From positions 63,415,843 through 63,479,842 of the forward strand of contig CM050448.1 in assembly GCA_027563935.2 (NCBI GenBank): 64,000 bases of DNA, written 5' to 3'. Positions 10,692 to 21,509 of the stretch are shown here, piece after piece; position 1 is the first letter of the stretch; each line of letters opens with the position of its first letter. Below the pieces are notes generated by a model, which did no database searches, had not been told where the DNA came from, and worked only from the letters and a program-made list of their open reading frames with translations. A program made the position numbers and the translations under genes. The DNA is from Costus lasius. Taxonomy: Eukaryota > Streptophyta > Magnoliopsida > Zingiberales > Costaceae.

Positions 10692-12412
10692 GGTGTTCGT
10701 TGCTGCAGGTATCTACAACAATGCAAGAACAGCAAGGTCAGTATCAATGTTAGAATCAATCCAGGACTTAAGGAAGATTCTTTTTTCACTATTTTATCTA
10801 GCTGAAAAATCTAGCAAAACAGCCCGAAAGAGTAAATCTCTTTTAGTGAGATGGGATCCAGATTTCATACTTGGTCTCCGCGTCCCGCTCAGGCGAGATA
10901 AGTTCCACAGAGAGTACAAGCACTAATTTCTGGTAGGCAATCCCAGCCAATCGTCAACCCGTGCGATTCCCCTTCATCTGGGCGATCCAGCCGACTGTGC
11001 CAACTAAGTTGGTACAACACAATCTCTGACCCCACAGATGGCTGCCTCCATATAGCTAACATATGCGCCATATGTAGCCTACATGGTCAAGCTGACCCAA
11101 CCTACTCCCTGGACCACCACGTGCTATGCTGAGCAACGAGAAGCGATAAATCCCTTCCCTGTAACACGTAGGTGTAATCCCGCACCGTCTGAAGATAGAT
11201 GGGCGTGCCCACTGAGTGGGTACAACACGGCCCCAACGATAGTCAGAACAGTGAGGTTTCGCGTCAGAAGGCTTACGAGCTTGATATTTTAGCGTTGGAT
11301 TTTAACGGTCCTTTTATCTTCTCAACTATCATGCAAATCCTATGGTGATAGCAGAAGATTAAATCATGCAGTTCTAATTATTTAATCAATAAATAGAAAG
11401 CATGCTGATCTTATATGGTAAAAGCCCAATAAGCCCGCTCACTGCAGCTCAGGTGCGCCCACCAGGTAAATGCGCCTGTCCTAGAGTCGAACCCTAGACC
11501 TCCCACCTGGTCAAGCCTCTGCTGCATGCGCCTCTGCCAAGTGTGCTCTGTGCTCATGTCTGATTAAAATTACACTTTAATCTATCTAGACATGATTGAC
11601 ACGCAGGTCAATTGCACTTTATAAATTAAATAAAATGTGATGCGCAGATCACAGTAAATAATTTACATTTATTAACCAGGCACGCAGGCCCCAGCACAGC
11701 ACACATTAAAACGGGCAGCACACATAAGATTAAATAAACATTCATCATGTATACAATCAACATGTGATCCAAACATGAAAATAAAATTTTTGAAAACCCC
11801 ATTGGCATCAATTTTATTTTCCTTATGTGCCCTACTACCTTACAACGGTCCATTACTAGGGATCCACTCATCAGTCCTAGTCAGATCCACTGCCCTTACA
11901 TGCACTAAGTCCTAATTGACTTGAGTCGACCAAATGGTCAACCATGCATGGGCCAAGGGCTGAACGACCTCATGAGTTCTGGCAAGCGGGTGTGACCCCG
12001 GGCCTAACTCATGCGCATTCACAGGTTGTCTCAACCAGACATCGCTACACGCCTGTCTGCAGTCGACCTATAGCCACCTCGTGCTTGCGCACAGGTGCCA
12101 TCTGGTCGACCCATCTAGGCTGTCAGATAGTCTGATCAGACTGTTTGGATCTTAACTAGATGATGACTTCAACCCTAATAACCCGTCTAAGGTTTTATAG
12201 CAGGCGCCGCTTAGATCTAATGGTAAGCGCGCAGATGATTTTGTTTTAACGAAAAACAGTCAACCACAATATGAAACATGCGCCACCTTCATACATGCGC
12301 CAACATGAATATACAACATGTAATTTTTCGCATGTAACATATAGATCTATCTATGTTGCGCAAACATGGATCACAAAAGCATCAAGCAATCATAAAAACA
12401 TGCATAAAACAA
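10692..12412 (-). other. Untranslated leader of copia A
   Basis: About 1.7 kb between primer site and gag without coding support, homologous to the leaders of B, C and D. Three hairpins, seen here inverted: CCCGCTCAGGCGAG (10884-10897), CCAACTAAGTTGG (11000-11012) and CCCACTGAGTGGG (11208-11220). The run from 11400 to 12250 contains W-box-like TTGAC motifs but nothing else I can name. Confidence 0.75.
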
Positions 12413-12424
12413 GCTCTGATACCA
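12413..12424 (-). other. Primer-binding site of A, initiator-Met tRNA
   Basis: GCTCTGATACCA, reverse complement of TGGTATCAGAGC, is separated from the 5' LTR by AT. This is the usual plant copia primer site. Confidence 0.9.
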
Positions 12425-12426
12425 AT

Positions 12427-14096
12427 TGAAAGTCCCCTAACATGGGGGCGAAACCCTAATAGGCGCATGTAGAGGATTTAACGCAGCGGAATAGGTTTCT
12501 AGATCGATGCATGCAGTATGATCAACTTTAAATTTTCATATACATGAGGATCGATTCTTACCAATGCCATTTCTTGGATGGCGTCTAGGAAGAAGAGAGT
12601 CGAATGCTTCTCCTAAAATGGTGCGCACACAAGGTGATGTCGCCTACTCCTTGTTGATCCTTGTGCTAGCAAGGTTCTCCAAGGGTCCTTGTCGTATGGA
12701 AGGGAAGAGAAGACAACTTTGCTTAGCGAAAAAACCTCTCCCTTGTCGTCTCAACTTCTCCTCTCGAGAATGTGTGTAGAGACCAAGCCAAAGAGGCGAC
12801 AAGAGGCGTGAAAGAGAGAACGTGAGGCGTGCCCACGTTTAGAGACATGTTTTCTAAAAATAGAAAAATCTCAACTTGTGATGCGACCATGAGTTTACCC
12901 CAATCGCAAATTCCTCTCCTCTTGAACCATGCGCTCACTTGATGAGCCGGTTCAATTTGGTCTGGTTCAAAGACCAATTAACCCAAGCAATTTGGTCTAG
13001 ATCACAATAAACCCTAAGGCTCCAGATCTAACCGTTCATCTCTTGATGCTTCTGATCTCACTGATCTAGCATCCATTCTCTCGATCAAAGCTTATCGATC
13101 TCAAGCCCTAATCAATCAAACATGATCAGACCAGATCTCAATTACAATCAGAGTTTAAATCCCTTTAAACTGAACCCAAACAATTCAGTCCACACGATCT
13201 GACTTAAGTAAGCCATATCATCAAATTGTGCGACCCTAAGGGTTTCCTTTAAATGTCAGTAACGACAACTTATGTTATCACGATCAGTGAGGGGTATCTA
13301 GCAACACATCACTGTCTCCCGATATAAAGGAAAGAGTATTCCAAGACTACACCCAAACCACAGCACAAGTGTGAATCCACTTCACTAGGCATACATGTTT
13401 CCTTTGCCACTGGATGTTCTTATTGGACAAGCGAGTCAAGCCTGTAGCTCCAATATGATGAGAATGATTAGATCAGATGAACATAGTCACTTGGGTATGG
13501 CCATACACTTTCTCAATCATCTCATCCAGGGGGCCCCTATAGAACATCACACTCCAAACTAGGAGACGGCAATCCTATATCTATCACTAGCACCCTAACA
13601 TGACTCATGCTCATCATCCAAGATAGTCTATAACCATTATGTTTCAAATGATATTGAATTACCTCAAAACAATGCCAATCATCATTTAGAAACACAAGTG
13701 ATCTCAAGTCAGAGGAAGTATGCCACTTGTTTGCATACAAGGATTATTCACATTGTGACAAGCAATTGAATATCCTAGTAGGGTCTGTCCAGTACATCCA
13801 ATGTACCCATGAGTCTACATCTTATTCCATGCTCGAAGCATCCTATAAGATTAGAACACATATTAGTCTCAATCATATCAAGGCTGTCTCATGTTCACCA
13901 AGATATCTCGACTAAGGACAAAAGTGCATGTCAGCCAAGCTGAACAGCATTGAGACATTATTCAGAAGTATATGTATTGCAGCAGATAATATAACAACCT
14001 GAATTACAACCATTGCCTTTATAAACATAGAGTTTATACATGATACTGATATAATCCCAAGGCCTCAAACATTAGCCTTAAGGGCATACCCCAACA
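12427..14096 (-). repeat. 5' LTR of A, full length
   Basis: 1670 bases, TGAAAG...CCAACA on the plus strand (TG...CA on both strands). Near the U5 end it has a CCCC/GGGG hairpin (about 12434-12447), a GCTCA/TGAGC hairpin (12933-12947) and a near-copy of the GATAAC/GTTATC hairpin (about 13266-13281). It retains the 485 bases missing from the 3' LTR. Confidence 0.9.
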
Positions 14097-15294
14097 TATG
14101 GCACTACCGTAATGAATTTCACGGCCGCAACCCGCAGAAGATTTTCAAAGAAATTACGGCACTACCATAATGAATTTTACGGTGCCATGATTTCTGTCCA
14201 GATTCGGGCAGAGACTTCAAAGGATTGCGTAAGAATTACCGCATACCATAAGGATTTTTATGGTGCTGTAATTACAGGCCATATACCTACAGAAACTTCA
14301 TAAGTAATTACGGCAGTACCGTAATGATCGTCACGGTACCGTAATTTTGCGCCCAGTTGCCCGATTCTTCCGTCGAAAACTTAAACAAATGATTTCTCGA
14401 GATTTAGGGCACCAATTGAAGATCCGAAAAATGGGGAACACTCAGCATTAGCAAGGGGAGATTTTCAAAGAAAAAGGAACAATTTTCATACATGTTCGAG
14501 GGAGAGTTTCAGGAATCGCCGCCGCGCTAGGGTTCATGGCCGTTCATTGTACAAACCATCTCCGGCCATGAAATTTGAAAGGAAGCTTTGCATGAGGAAG
14601 GAGAACACACCACAGAAGTTTCAGAGTGAAAGGAGATCGATCAAGGGAGAAATCAACAAAAACATGGTCGCCTGCACTGTTCATCGCGACTCTGCTGCAA
14701 ATTACGGGCTGTAATTTTCATTACAGCCCTATTTTGTAACTTTTACTCTTCCCTTTTGATTTCTGATCAATCTAAAACCATGTTTTATTGTAATCCTTCA
14801 ATCATGCTAGCTTAAACTTTCTTTTGGGACAAAAGGTATAATCTCCTTGATCTTTCAATGACTAGATGATCTTTATTCCATCAAAATATTTTTGGTATGG
14901 TAATTTTACTTAAGAGATTAATGTCTTTAATCTTTTCTGGTTTCAATCATTAACATGTATTAGAGTTTTGTGTTCTGGTATGAGAAGATGATACGCAAAA
15001 CTTAGAACCCTAGAATTTATGGTAGGAGCTCATCATAAGAGATTAGTTGTGTTCTTAACTTTAGATTTTAGAAGTTTAATTCTTGTTGATGTTCTGATCT
15101 AGAAATTATTATTGTTTTATACATGAAAATATGCTAGAGATAGATATTGGATTGTTTGAAAACCTTAAGTAAAACCTGTGAAACTAAGGTATGAGAATAC
15201 TTAGTTTTGCTTGAGATCTTGAAATTGAGATGGAATGCATGAGAGTGATTCATAATCTCTCTGTTAAAGTTTACTTATATTAAACATTGGATAG
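14097..15294. repeat. 1.2-kb direct repeat, right copy
   Basis: Near-identical to 4404-5601. It begins exactly at the right end of A with TATGG and reads on past 15294 into uninterrupted gypsy sequence. Confidence 0.85.
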
Positions 15295-15618
15295 ATCTTG
15301 CACAAGAGTGTGGATCGTTCTTTGTAAATTGACTGCGCGAGTGCGAGTTAATTTCTTTATTAAGTAAGCTATATCTTTACCATAACAAAAATAGATTGAT
15401 GAACATTTAATTATATCTAGTCATAAATATTAAGGTGGATGAACCCCTAGTCCCAGTTCTTTCTCTATGATTTTCCGTATACCGTTCGATCGTTTATTTT
15501 CATCTTTCTCGATTTGTTTAGCTAGTGATAATTCAATTCGTGGTACTTAACAATGAGGTCTCTGTGGTTCGATATCTTAAATATTACTTCGAGTATCCGT
15601 GCACTTGCAGACACAACA
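15295..15618 (+). mobile_element. LTR end of gypsy copy II
   Basis: Inverted homologue of 2075-2480: 'gatgaacccctagtccc', 'gaggtctctgtggttcgatatc', 'gtgcacttgcag', terminal ACACAACA at about 15618. No primer site follows; the third ORF of G begins at once in the opposite direction. This is therefore the outer end of a 3' LTR abutting another element. Confidence 0.55.
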
Positions 15619-15619
15619 A

Positions 15620-16907
15620 CTTCCCCTGTTGGTTCTGCTCAGTAGCCATCCTGTCAAGTCTAGAGCTCTGGTGGGATAGTTCTCGGCGGATCTCATGTTG
15701 TCCTTCCTCTAAGTGTGAAAACATTTGTTCCAAATACTCCCCTTGCCTTTGTTGTTCTTCTAATAGTTGTTTCGAAAGTTTTTCAACATTGGAAGAGAAA
15801 GAGGAATACTGAATACTGACCTGTAAAGGCATAGAATCCGGCCGAGGAGGAAGGTGGTATGAAACTCAATGGCAGTACACTCACAGTAGCTACAGTGGTG
15901 GAAGCAGTAATAGGGCGTATCTTCCAATTGCTCCTATTTCTGATAGTGGTGCGGTCCTAGCATGGAAGAGGCATCAGCTATGTCCAATCTCTGAAGAAGA
16001 GGAAGTAGGAGTCTCCTCTCTTGATAATCATGCGCATAGAGAGACATGAATCGAGGTCCAGGTGAGTGCTGCCAGTGGCTATCTCCATGCCACTCGGGTC
16101 GATGCCAACAACAAGAGCAATGGAAGTGACCAGTCCTCCCATAACTATCTGCCCCTTACTGGCTCAGGATACTTTCAACAATTGTTTAACCAAAAAGTAG
16201 CCTATATTTATTTGAAAGGAATGGAGCATGGCCCATAAATAAAGTACCTCTCCCTGACGCACCATGTCGTCACTCTCGCCACGTCCAAAAATAGTTTGAG
16301 CCAAGAAACGATGGACATAGCATAAAACTAGGTTACTGATACTACTGGCACGAGCAGAACCAGCGGAATAAGAGGTGTCACTGCTAATGGATGCCCAAAA
16401 CTCATGCTCCTTGTACTCAGATGGTGGAATGTGTGGTGCATGCAGAGGAAACCCGAAGATGCGGTTAAGCTGGATAAGATCAAGGCTATGCTCCGCTCCG
16501 CCTAATCTAAATGAGATCCGCCCAATGTCATCATCGTCATTGGAGTTTAGCTATACCTCAAAAGAACTTAAGAACTCCAAGCATAGTGAAATATATGTGG
16601 GATGAGTCATGTGGATGAACTGGTGCCATCCGATCTAGTCAAACATCCACTCAATGTCATCAAAAAAGCCTAGAGTGCCCATAGCGAATCTGTCTAGATA
16701 ACGTGTATGTATTATCTTGCGCTGGAGAATTTGACTGCACTTGTGAGCTTGAAAAGTATTTCGCATGGGAAATCCAAAAATAGCATGTGGCCTTGGTGCA
16801 GCGTCTGAGGAAGAGGGCGGAACAGCTGAAGAAGTAGGCTGGCAGAAGGGAGTAGCAGGTACATGCATAGTAGACTTCTGGGCTCCGATCTTACACTTGG
16901 GGGCCAT
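15620..16907 (-). pseudogene. Third ORF downstream of pol in gypsy element G; unknown function
   Basis: From ATG at 16905-16907 (MAPKCKIGAQKS) a single frame runs 309 codons to 15978-15980 with three internal stops: TAG 16635-16637, TAG 16551-16553, TGA 16164-16166. The readable protein has a Pro/Ser-rich start and then a globular part with FFDDIEWMFD, FLSSFEV, LIQLNRIFGFPLHAP, HRFLAQTIFGRGESD and SLRMIIKRGDSYFLF. I recall this style from plant 'putative transposon proteins' of retroelement derivatives. After 15978 a second stretch (15832-15620) encodes a Gln/Glu-rich coiled-coil-like segment ending at the 15618 junction. No membrane segment, zinc knuckle or catalytic motif is visible. With copia C removed, this ORF lies downstream of the G integrase on the same strand, in the env or extra-ORF position. 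Confidence 0.55.
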
Positions 16908-17581
16908 TGTGGATGAAGCAGATTGAAATCAAGAGAAAGTAGCGGCAAGAAGAAAATAGAACTAGGAAGAGTGCCGAGAGATCTAGATGCTGAAAATCAG
17001 GAAAGTGGGGAGCTTCTCGGCAGATCTTGGGAAGCGCGTAGAACTAGAGATGGAAATCAAGCTAGAAGAGGTGAACTCCTCGGCACTAATAAAAGGGCAG
17101 CAACAAAATTAGGTGGTCGGCGCGCGTGAAGATAGCAGAGATCCAATAGCTGCCGGAGGCGAGAGAGCGGGGTGACATGAAGAAACAGGGAAGCGTGACT
17201 CGAAATCAGTCTCGGCAGAAGAAATTGAACGAAGAAAAATGGATATCAGCCAAACTGACGATAGCAGCCCTTCTTCTAGCGCCACGGATGAAATCAGAGA
17301 TGGGAATTGGGTGATTGGCGCCTGTGGAGGTAGCAGCAGGGTCAGAAATCTCAGGAACAGAGAAGGTCGAGCAACGGAGAAGAAATTGTTCTTGATACTC
17401 CTTTTAAATAGATGTCGGCCTAATTACTGAATGGAAGAGGCGGCGGCATTAATCCCTCGCTGCTGCAATTTAATTTCGCTGAAGGCGCGGCTGTCGAAGG
17501 AGGAGCCTCAGCACAATTAATGCAAGAAAGCAAGCGAACGGCGAATGGGCGTGACGGCTTTGTGAAGGCTGCGGCAGTTTC
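16908..17581 (-). other. Spacer upstream of the third ORF of G
   Basis: Noncoding, purine-rich on the plus strand. It joined 35942-36711 before C inserted, giving about 1.4 kb between the G integrase and the third ORF. No convincing ORF. Confidence 0.5.
17401..17410 (-). promoter_or_regulatory. Possible TATA box upstream of the third ORF of G
   Basis: The minus strand reads TATTTAAAAG about 495 bases before the ATG at 16907. It could drive the third ORF separately, but the call rests on this one motif. Confidence 0.25.
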
Positions 17582-17995
17582 TGAAAGTCCCCTTCAAGGG
17601 GGAGCGAAAGGGGTTGAAACCCTAAGCATGCGCAATTTCAAAACTTGCATGGGCGGAATTAGGGTTTCCATAGGATCGCATGTAGTATGTCTATATAATC
17701 AACTTTGATTCATTTCATAGATCAAGAGAAGATCTCACCATGGCCATGAGTGGATGGCGATTTGGAAGCAAGAGGGCGAATTGGCTCTCCTCCAAAGAAG
17801 ACGCACACAAAGGTGATGATGGCTTCCTCCTTGCGCAATTCTTGTGCTAGCAAAAATGCCAAGTTATCCTTTCGTATGGAGGAGATGAGATGATCCTCAC
17901 TTTTTTGAAAGCTCTCCTCTTCGTCTCGACGATACACCACGCACGAGAGAGCTTCGAAGACAAGAGGCGTTTAGGCAAATTGGCGTTTAGGCGTT
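17582..17995 (-). repeat. 3' LTR of C, first part
   Basis: 414 bases matching 34240-34653 with one or two differences. It starts with the U5-end hairpin CCCCTTCAAGGGG and stops at the B insertion site inside a run of ggcgtt(ta) units, with GCGTT (17991-17995) as the TSD of B. Confidence 0.92.
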
Positions 17996-19721
17996 TGTTG
18001 GGGTATGCCCTTAAGGCTAATGTTTTAGGCCTTGGGATTGTAAAAGTATCATGTAATAAACTCTTATGTTTATAAAAGGCATGGTTATTATTCAGGTTGT
18101 TACCTTGTCTGCTGTAATAAGTGTACTTCTGAATAATGTCTCAAAGCTGTTCAGCTAGGCTGACAGGCTATAAGTCCTTAGTCGAGATATCTTGGTGAAC
18201 TTGAGACAGCCTTGATATGGTTAAGACTAATATGTGTTCTAATCTTATAGGATGCTTCGAGCATGGAATAAGATGTAGACTCATGGGTACATTGGATGTA
18301 CTGGACAGACCCTTTTAGGATATTCAATTGTTTGTCACAATGTGAATAATCCTTGATAGCAGCAAGTGGCACATTTCCTTTGACTTGAGATCACTTGTGT
18401 TTCTAAATGATGATTGTCATTGTTTTGAGGTAGTTCAATATCATTTGAAACATAATGATTATAGACTATCTTGGATGGTGAGCTTGAGTCAGGTTAGGGC
18501 ACTAGTGATAGATAAAGGATTGCCGTCTCCTTGTTTAAGGAGTGTGATGTTCTAAAGGGGCCCCCCTTATATGAGATGATTGAGAAAGTGTATGGCCATA
18601 CCCAGATGACTATGTTCATCTGATCTAATCATGCTCATCGTATTGGAGTTACAGGCTTGACATGCTTGTCCAATAAGAACATCCAGTGGCAAAGGAAACA
18701 TGCATGCCTTGTGAGTTTGATTCACACTTGTGCCATGGTTTGGGTGTAGTCTTGGAAGACTATTTCCTTTATATCGGGAGACAGTGATGTGTTGCTAGAT
18801 ACCCCTCACTGATCGTGATAACGTAAGTTATCGTTACCGACATTTAAAGGAAACCCTCAGGGTCGCACAAATTGATGATATGGCTTTCTTGAGTCAGATC
18901 GTGTGGACTGAATTGTTTTGGTTCAGTTTAAAGGAGTTTAAACTCTGATTGTAAGTGAGATCTAGCCTGATCATGTTTGATTGATTAGGGCTTGAGATCG
19001 GTAAGCTTCGATCGAGAGTAGTGATGCTAGATCGGTGAGATCAAAGGCATCAAGGGATGTACGGTTAGATCTCGAACCTTCATGGTTCAGGTGAGATTTA
19101 GACCATTGCTTGGCTTGGTTCAATTTAGTCTTTAAACCGAATTCAATTGGACCGAATTCAATTGAACCGGTTCACATATGTGAACGCATGGTTCAATCGA
19201 ATTGGCGTTTTGTTTTGGTTCATTAGACATGAACGTTTGAAGTGATGACTTACCATTTTTGGGAATGGAGGTTTCGGAAATGGTTCTTCAACGCCTCACT
19301 TGGATGAAAAAAAAAAACGCTCGTCTCTTCTCAACGATTGCTGCTTGCTTTCGGTGTGGTGAGTTTGGACGAGGACAAGGAAGAGTTCATCCACGCCAAG
19401 TTCATCCTTCATCTCCTTCACGCGACAAGTGCACTTGAAGTCCTTGCTAGCACAAGGAGCAACAAGAAGAAAGGCCACTTCTCATCTTGTGTGCGTATCT
19501 TGTGGAGGAGACCCCTATTCGATCTCTTCTTCCAAGCTGACCTCCAACTCTATGGCTATGGTATAGATCTAAACTCATTCAAGTTGATCATATGCTCATG
19601 CTAAGATCGTTGAAAACACATGCTTCCGCTTGCAATTTTATGCGCCACCCCTTAGTGTTTTCGCCCCCCTCTTGAAAGGGATTGCATCAGGTTTGCGCTC
19701 CCCCTTGAAGGGGACCCTACA
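17996..19721 (+). repeat. 5' LTR of B
   Basis: 1726 bases. Landmarks: TATAAAAG at 18071-18078, close to the 5' end (possible TATA box, weak); GATAAC-N4-GTTATC hairpin 18817-18832; palindrome GTTCACATATGTGAAC 19170-19185; U5-end hairpin CCCCTTGAAGGGG (about 19701-19713), eight bases before the LTR end. Confidence 0.93.
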
Positions 19722-19723
19722 AT

Positions 19724-19735
19724 TGGTATCAGAGC
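19724..19735 (+). other. Primer-binding site of B, initiator-Met tRNA
   Basis: TGGTATCAGAGC two bases (AT) after the 5' LTR end. Confidence 0.93.
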
Positions 19736-21509
19736 GTGTTGAAGCATGTTAATATGATTGCTTGATATTTCTGTGATCCATGTTTGCGCATCTTCATGTA
19801 TGCTTAGATCTTGTTCACATGCGAAAATTGACATGCTATTTCTCCATGCGAAAGTAAGATGTTTACTTATCTAGGCGCATGTTGTTTGTTCATTGATGTC
19901 GCATGTCTTGTGTTGGCGCTTAGTTTATGTTGTTTTATCAAACAAAACCCTAACTTGCGCGCCTATGACTAGATCTAAAGTGCCACCTACTATAAACCCT
20001 TAGATGGGTTGATGGGGCTGAAGTCACCTCTAGGTTAGATCCAATAGTCTGATCAGACCATCTGACAGCCTAGATGGATCGACCAGATGGCACCTGTGCG
20101 CAAGCACGAGGTGGCCATAGGTCGATTGCATCTTAGGCGTGTAGCGAGGTCTGGTTGAGACAACCAGTGAACACTCTTGAGTTAGGCCCGGGGTCACACC
20201 CGCTTGCCAGAACTCTTGATGGTTGTTCAGCTCTTGGCGCATGCATGGTTGACCATTAGGTCAACTCGGGTCAGTTAGGACTCGGTGCATGCAAGGGCAG
20301 AGGATCTAACTAGATGGATGAGTGGATCCCTATCAATGGACCATTGTAAGGTTGTAGGGCACATAAGGAAGTTAAAATTGATGCCTATGGGGTTTTCAAA
20401 AATTTAATTTCTTGATTGGATCACATGATGATTAAGACCATATGCTTGTTTATTTAATCTTATGTGGGTTGCCCAAATGTGTGCTGTGCTGGGGCCTGCG
20501 TGCCTGGTTAATTATAAGTTAATATTATTGTGATCTGCGAATCACATTTTTTATTAATCTATTGTATAATTGACCTGCGAGTCAAAGCTTGTCTAGATAG
20601 ATCAAAAATGTATTTTGATTAGACAAGAGCACAAAGGCACACATCCAAGAGGGGCATTCAGCTGGTGGCGCACCTGAGGTGCTCTTGGAGCTAGGGCCCT
20701 GGGTTGGACCAGATGAGATGCAAAAGAGCTCAAGTGAAGACTTAAGTAAAATTAAGGTCTTACTTAGGGTTCATGGGCTTTTACCACATAAGATCCATGC
20801 TTTCTTTTTATTGCTTATATAATTAGAACTGCATGAGTTTATCTTCTGCTATCACCATAGGAATTGCATGATAGTGAAGAAGATAAAAGACCGTTAAAAT
20901 CCAACGCTAACATATCAAGCTCGGAAAGCCTTCTGACGCGAAACCTCACCGTTCTGACTATCGTTGGAGCCGTGTTGTACCCATTCAGTGGGCACGTCCA
21001 TCTATCTTCAGACGGTGCTCGATTTCACCTGCGTGTTACAGAGAAGGGATTTATCGCTTCTCGTTGCTCAGCATAGCACGTGGTGGTCCAGGGAGTAGGT
21101 CGGGTCAGCTTGACCATGTAGGCTACATATGTGGCGCATATGGTAGCACATGGAGGCAGCCATCTGCGGGGTCAGAGATTGTGTTGTACCAACTCAGTTG
21201 GCACAGTCTGCTGGATTGCCCAGATGAAGGGGAATCGCACGGGTTGGCGATTGGCTAGGACAGCCTACCAGAAATTAGTGCTTGTCTTCTCTGTGCATCT
21301 TATCTCGCCTGAGCGGGACGCGGAGACCAAGTATGAAATCTGGATCCCATCTCACTAAAAGAGTGTTACTCTTTCGGACTGTTTACTGGATTTTTCAGTC
21401 AGACAAAATAGTGAGAAAAAGAATCTTTCTCAAGTCCTAGATTGATTCTTAACATTGATACTGACCTTGCTGTTCTTGCTTGTTGTAGATTCCTGCAGCA
21501 ACGAACACC
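19736..21509 (+). other. Untranslated leader of copia B with three hairpins
   Basis: About 1.77 kb without coding support. In the last 550 bases are CCCATTCAGTGGG (20980-20992), CCAACTCAGTTGG (21189-21201) and CTCGCCTGAGCGGG (21304-21317). The first two share the flanks gtgttgtac and ggcac. Element E keeps hairpins at the same three places with different stem and loop bases. Confidence 0.7.

Larger units (their letters stand above)
5600..14096 (-). mobile_element. Copia element A, Tork/Angela-like, minus strand
   Basis: Complete order on the minus strand: 5' LTR 12427-14096, spacer AT, Met primer site, leader, gag-pol, purine tract, 3' LTR 5600-6783. The right end is canonical (CAACA then TATGG). 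The left LTR has lost its last few bases (TGAA), so flank and LTR merge at ata/agtcccc and there is no 5-bp TSD. The flanks are instead the two copies of a 1.2-kb repeat. The LTRs differ by a 485-base deletion and a divergent patch. The internal region is 5643 bases. Confidence 0.9.

Noticed and set aside
19338..19604. An 88-109 codon ORF in the U5 part of the LTRs (19338, 26743, 39684, 47032)
   Set aside because: Frame and length are not kept between families and the sequence is LTR leader; no known domain.
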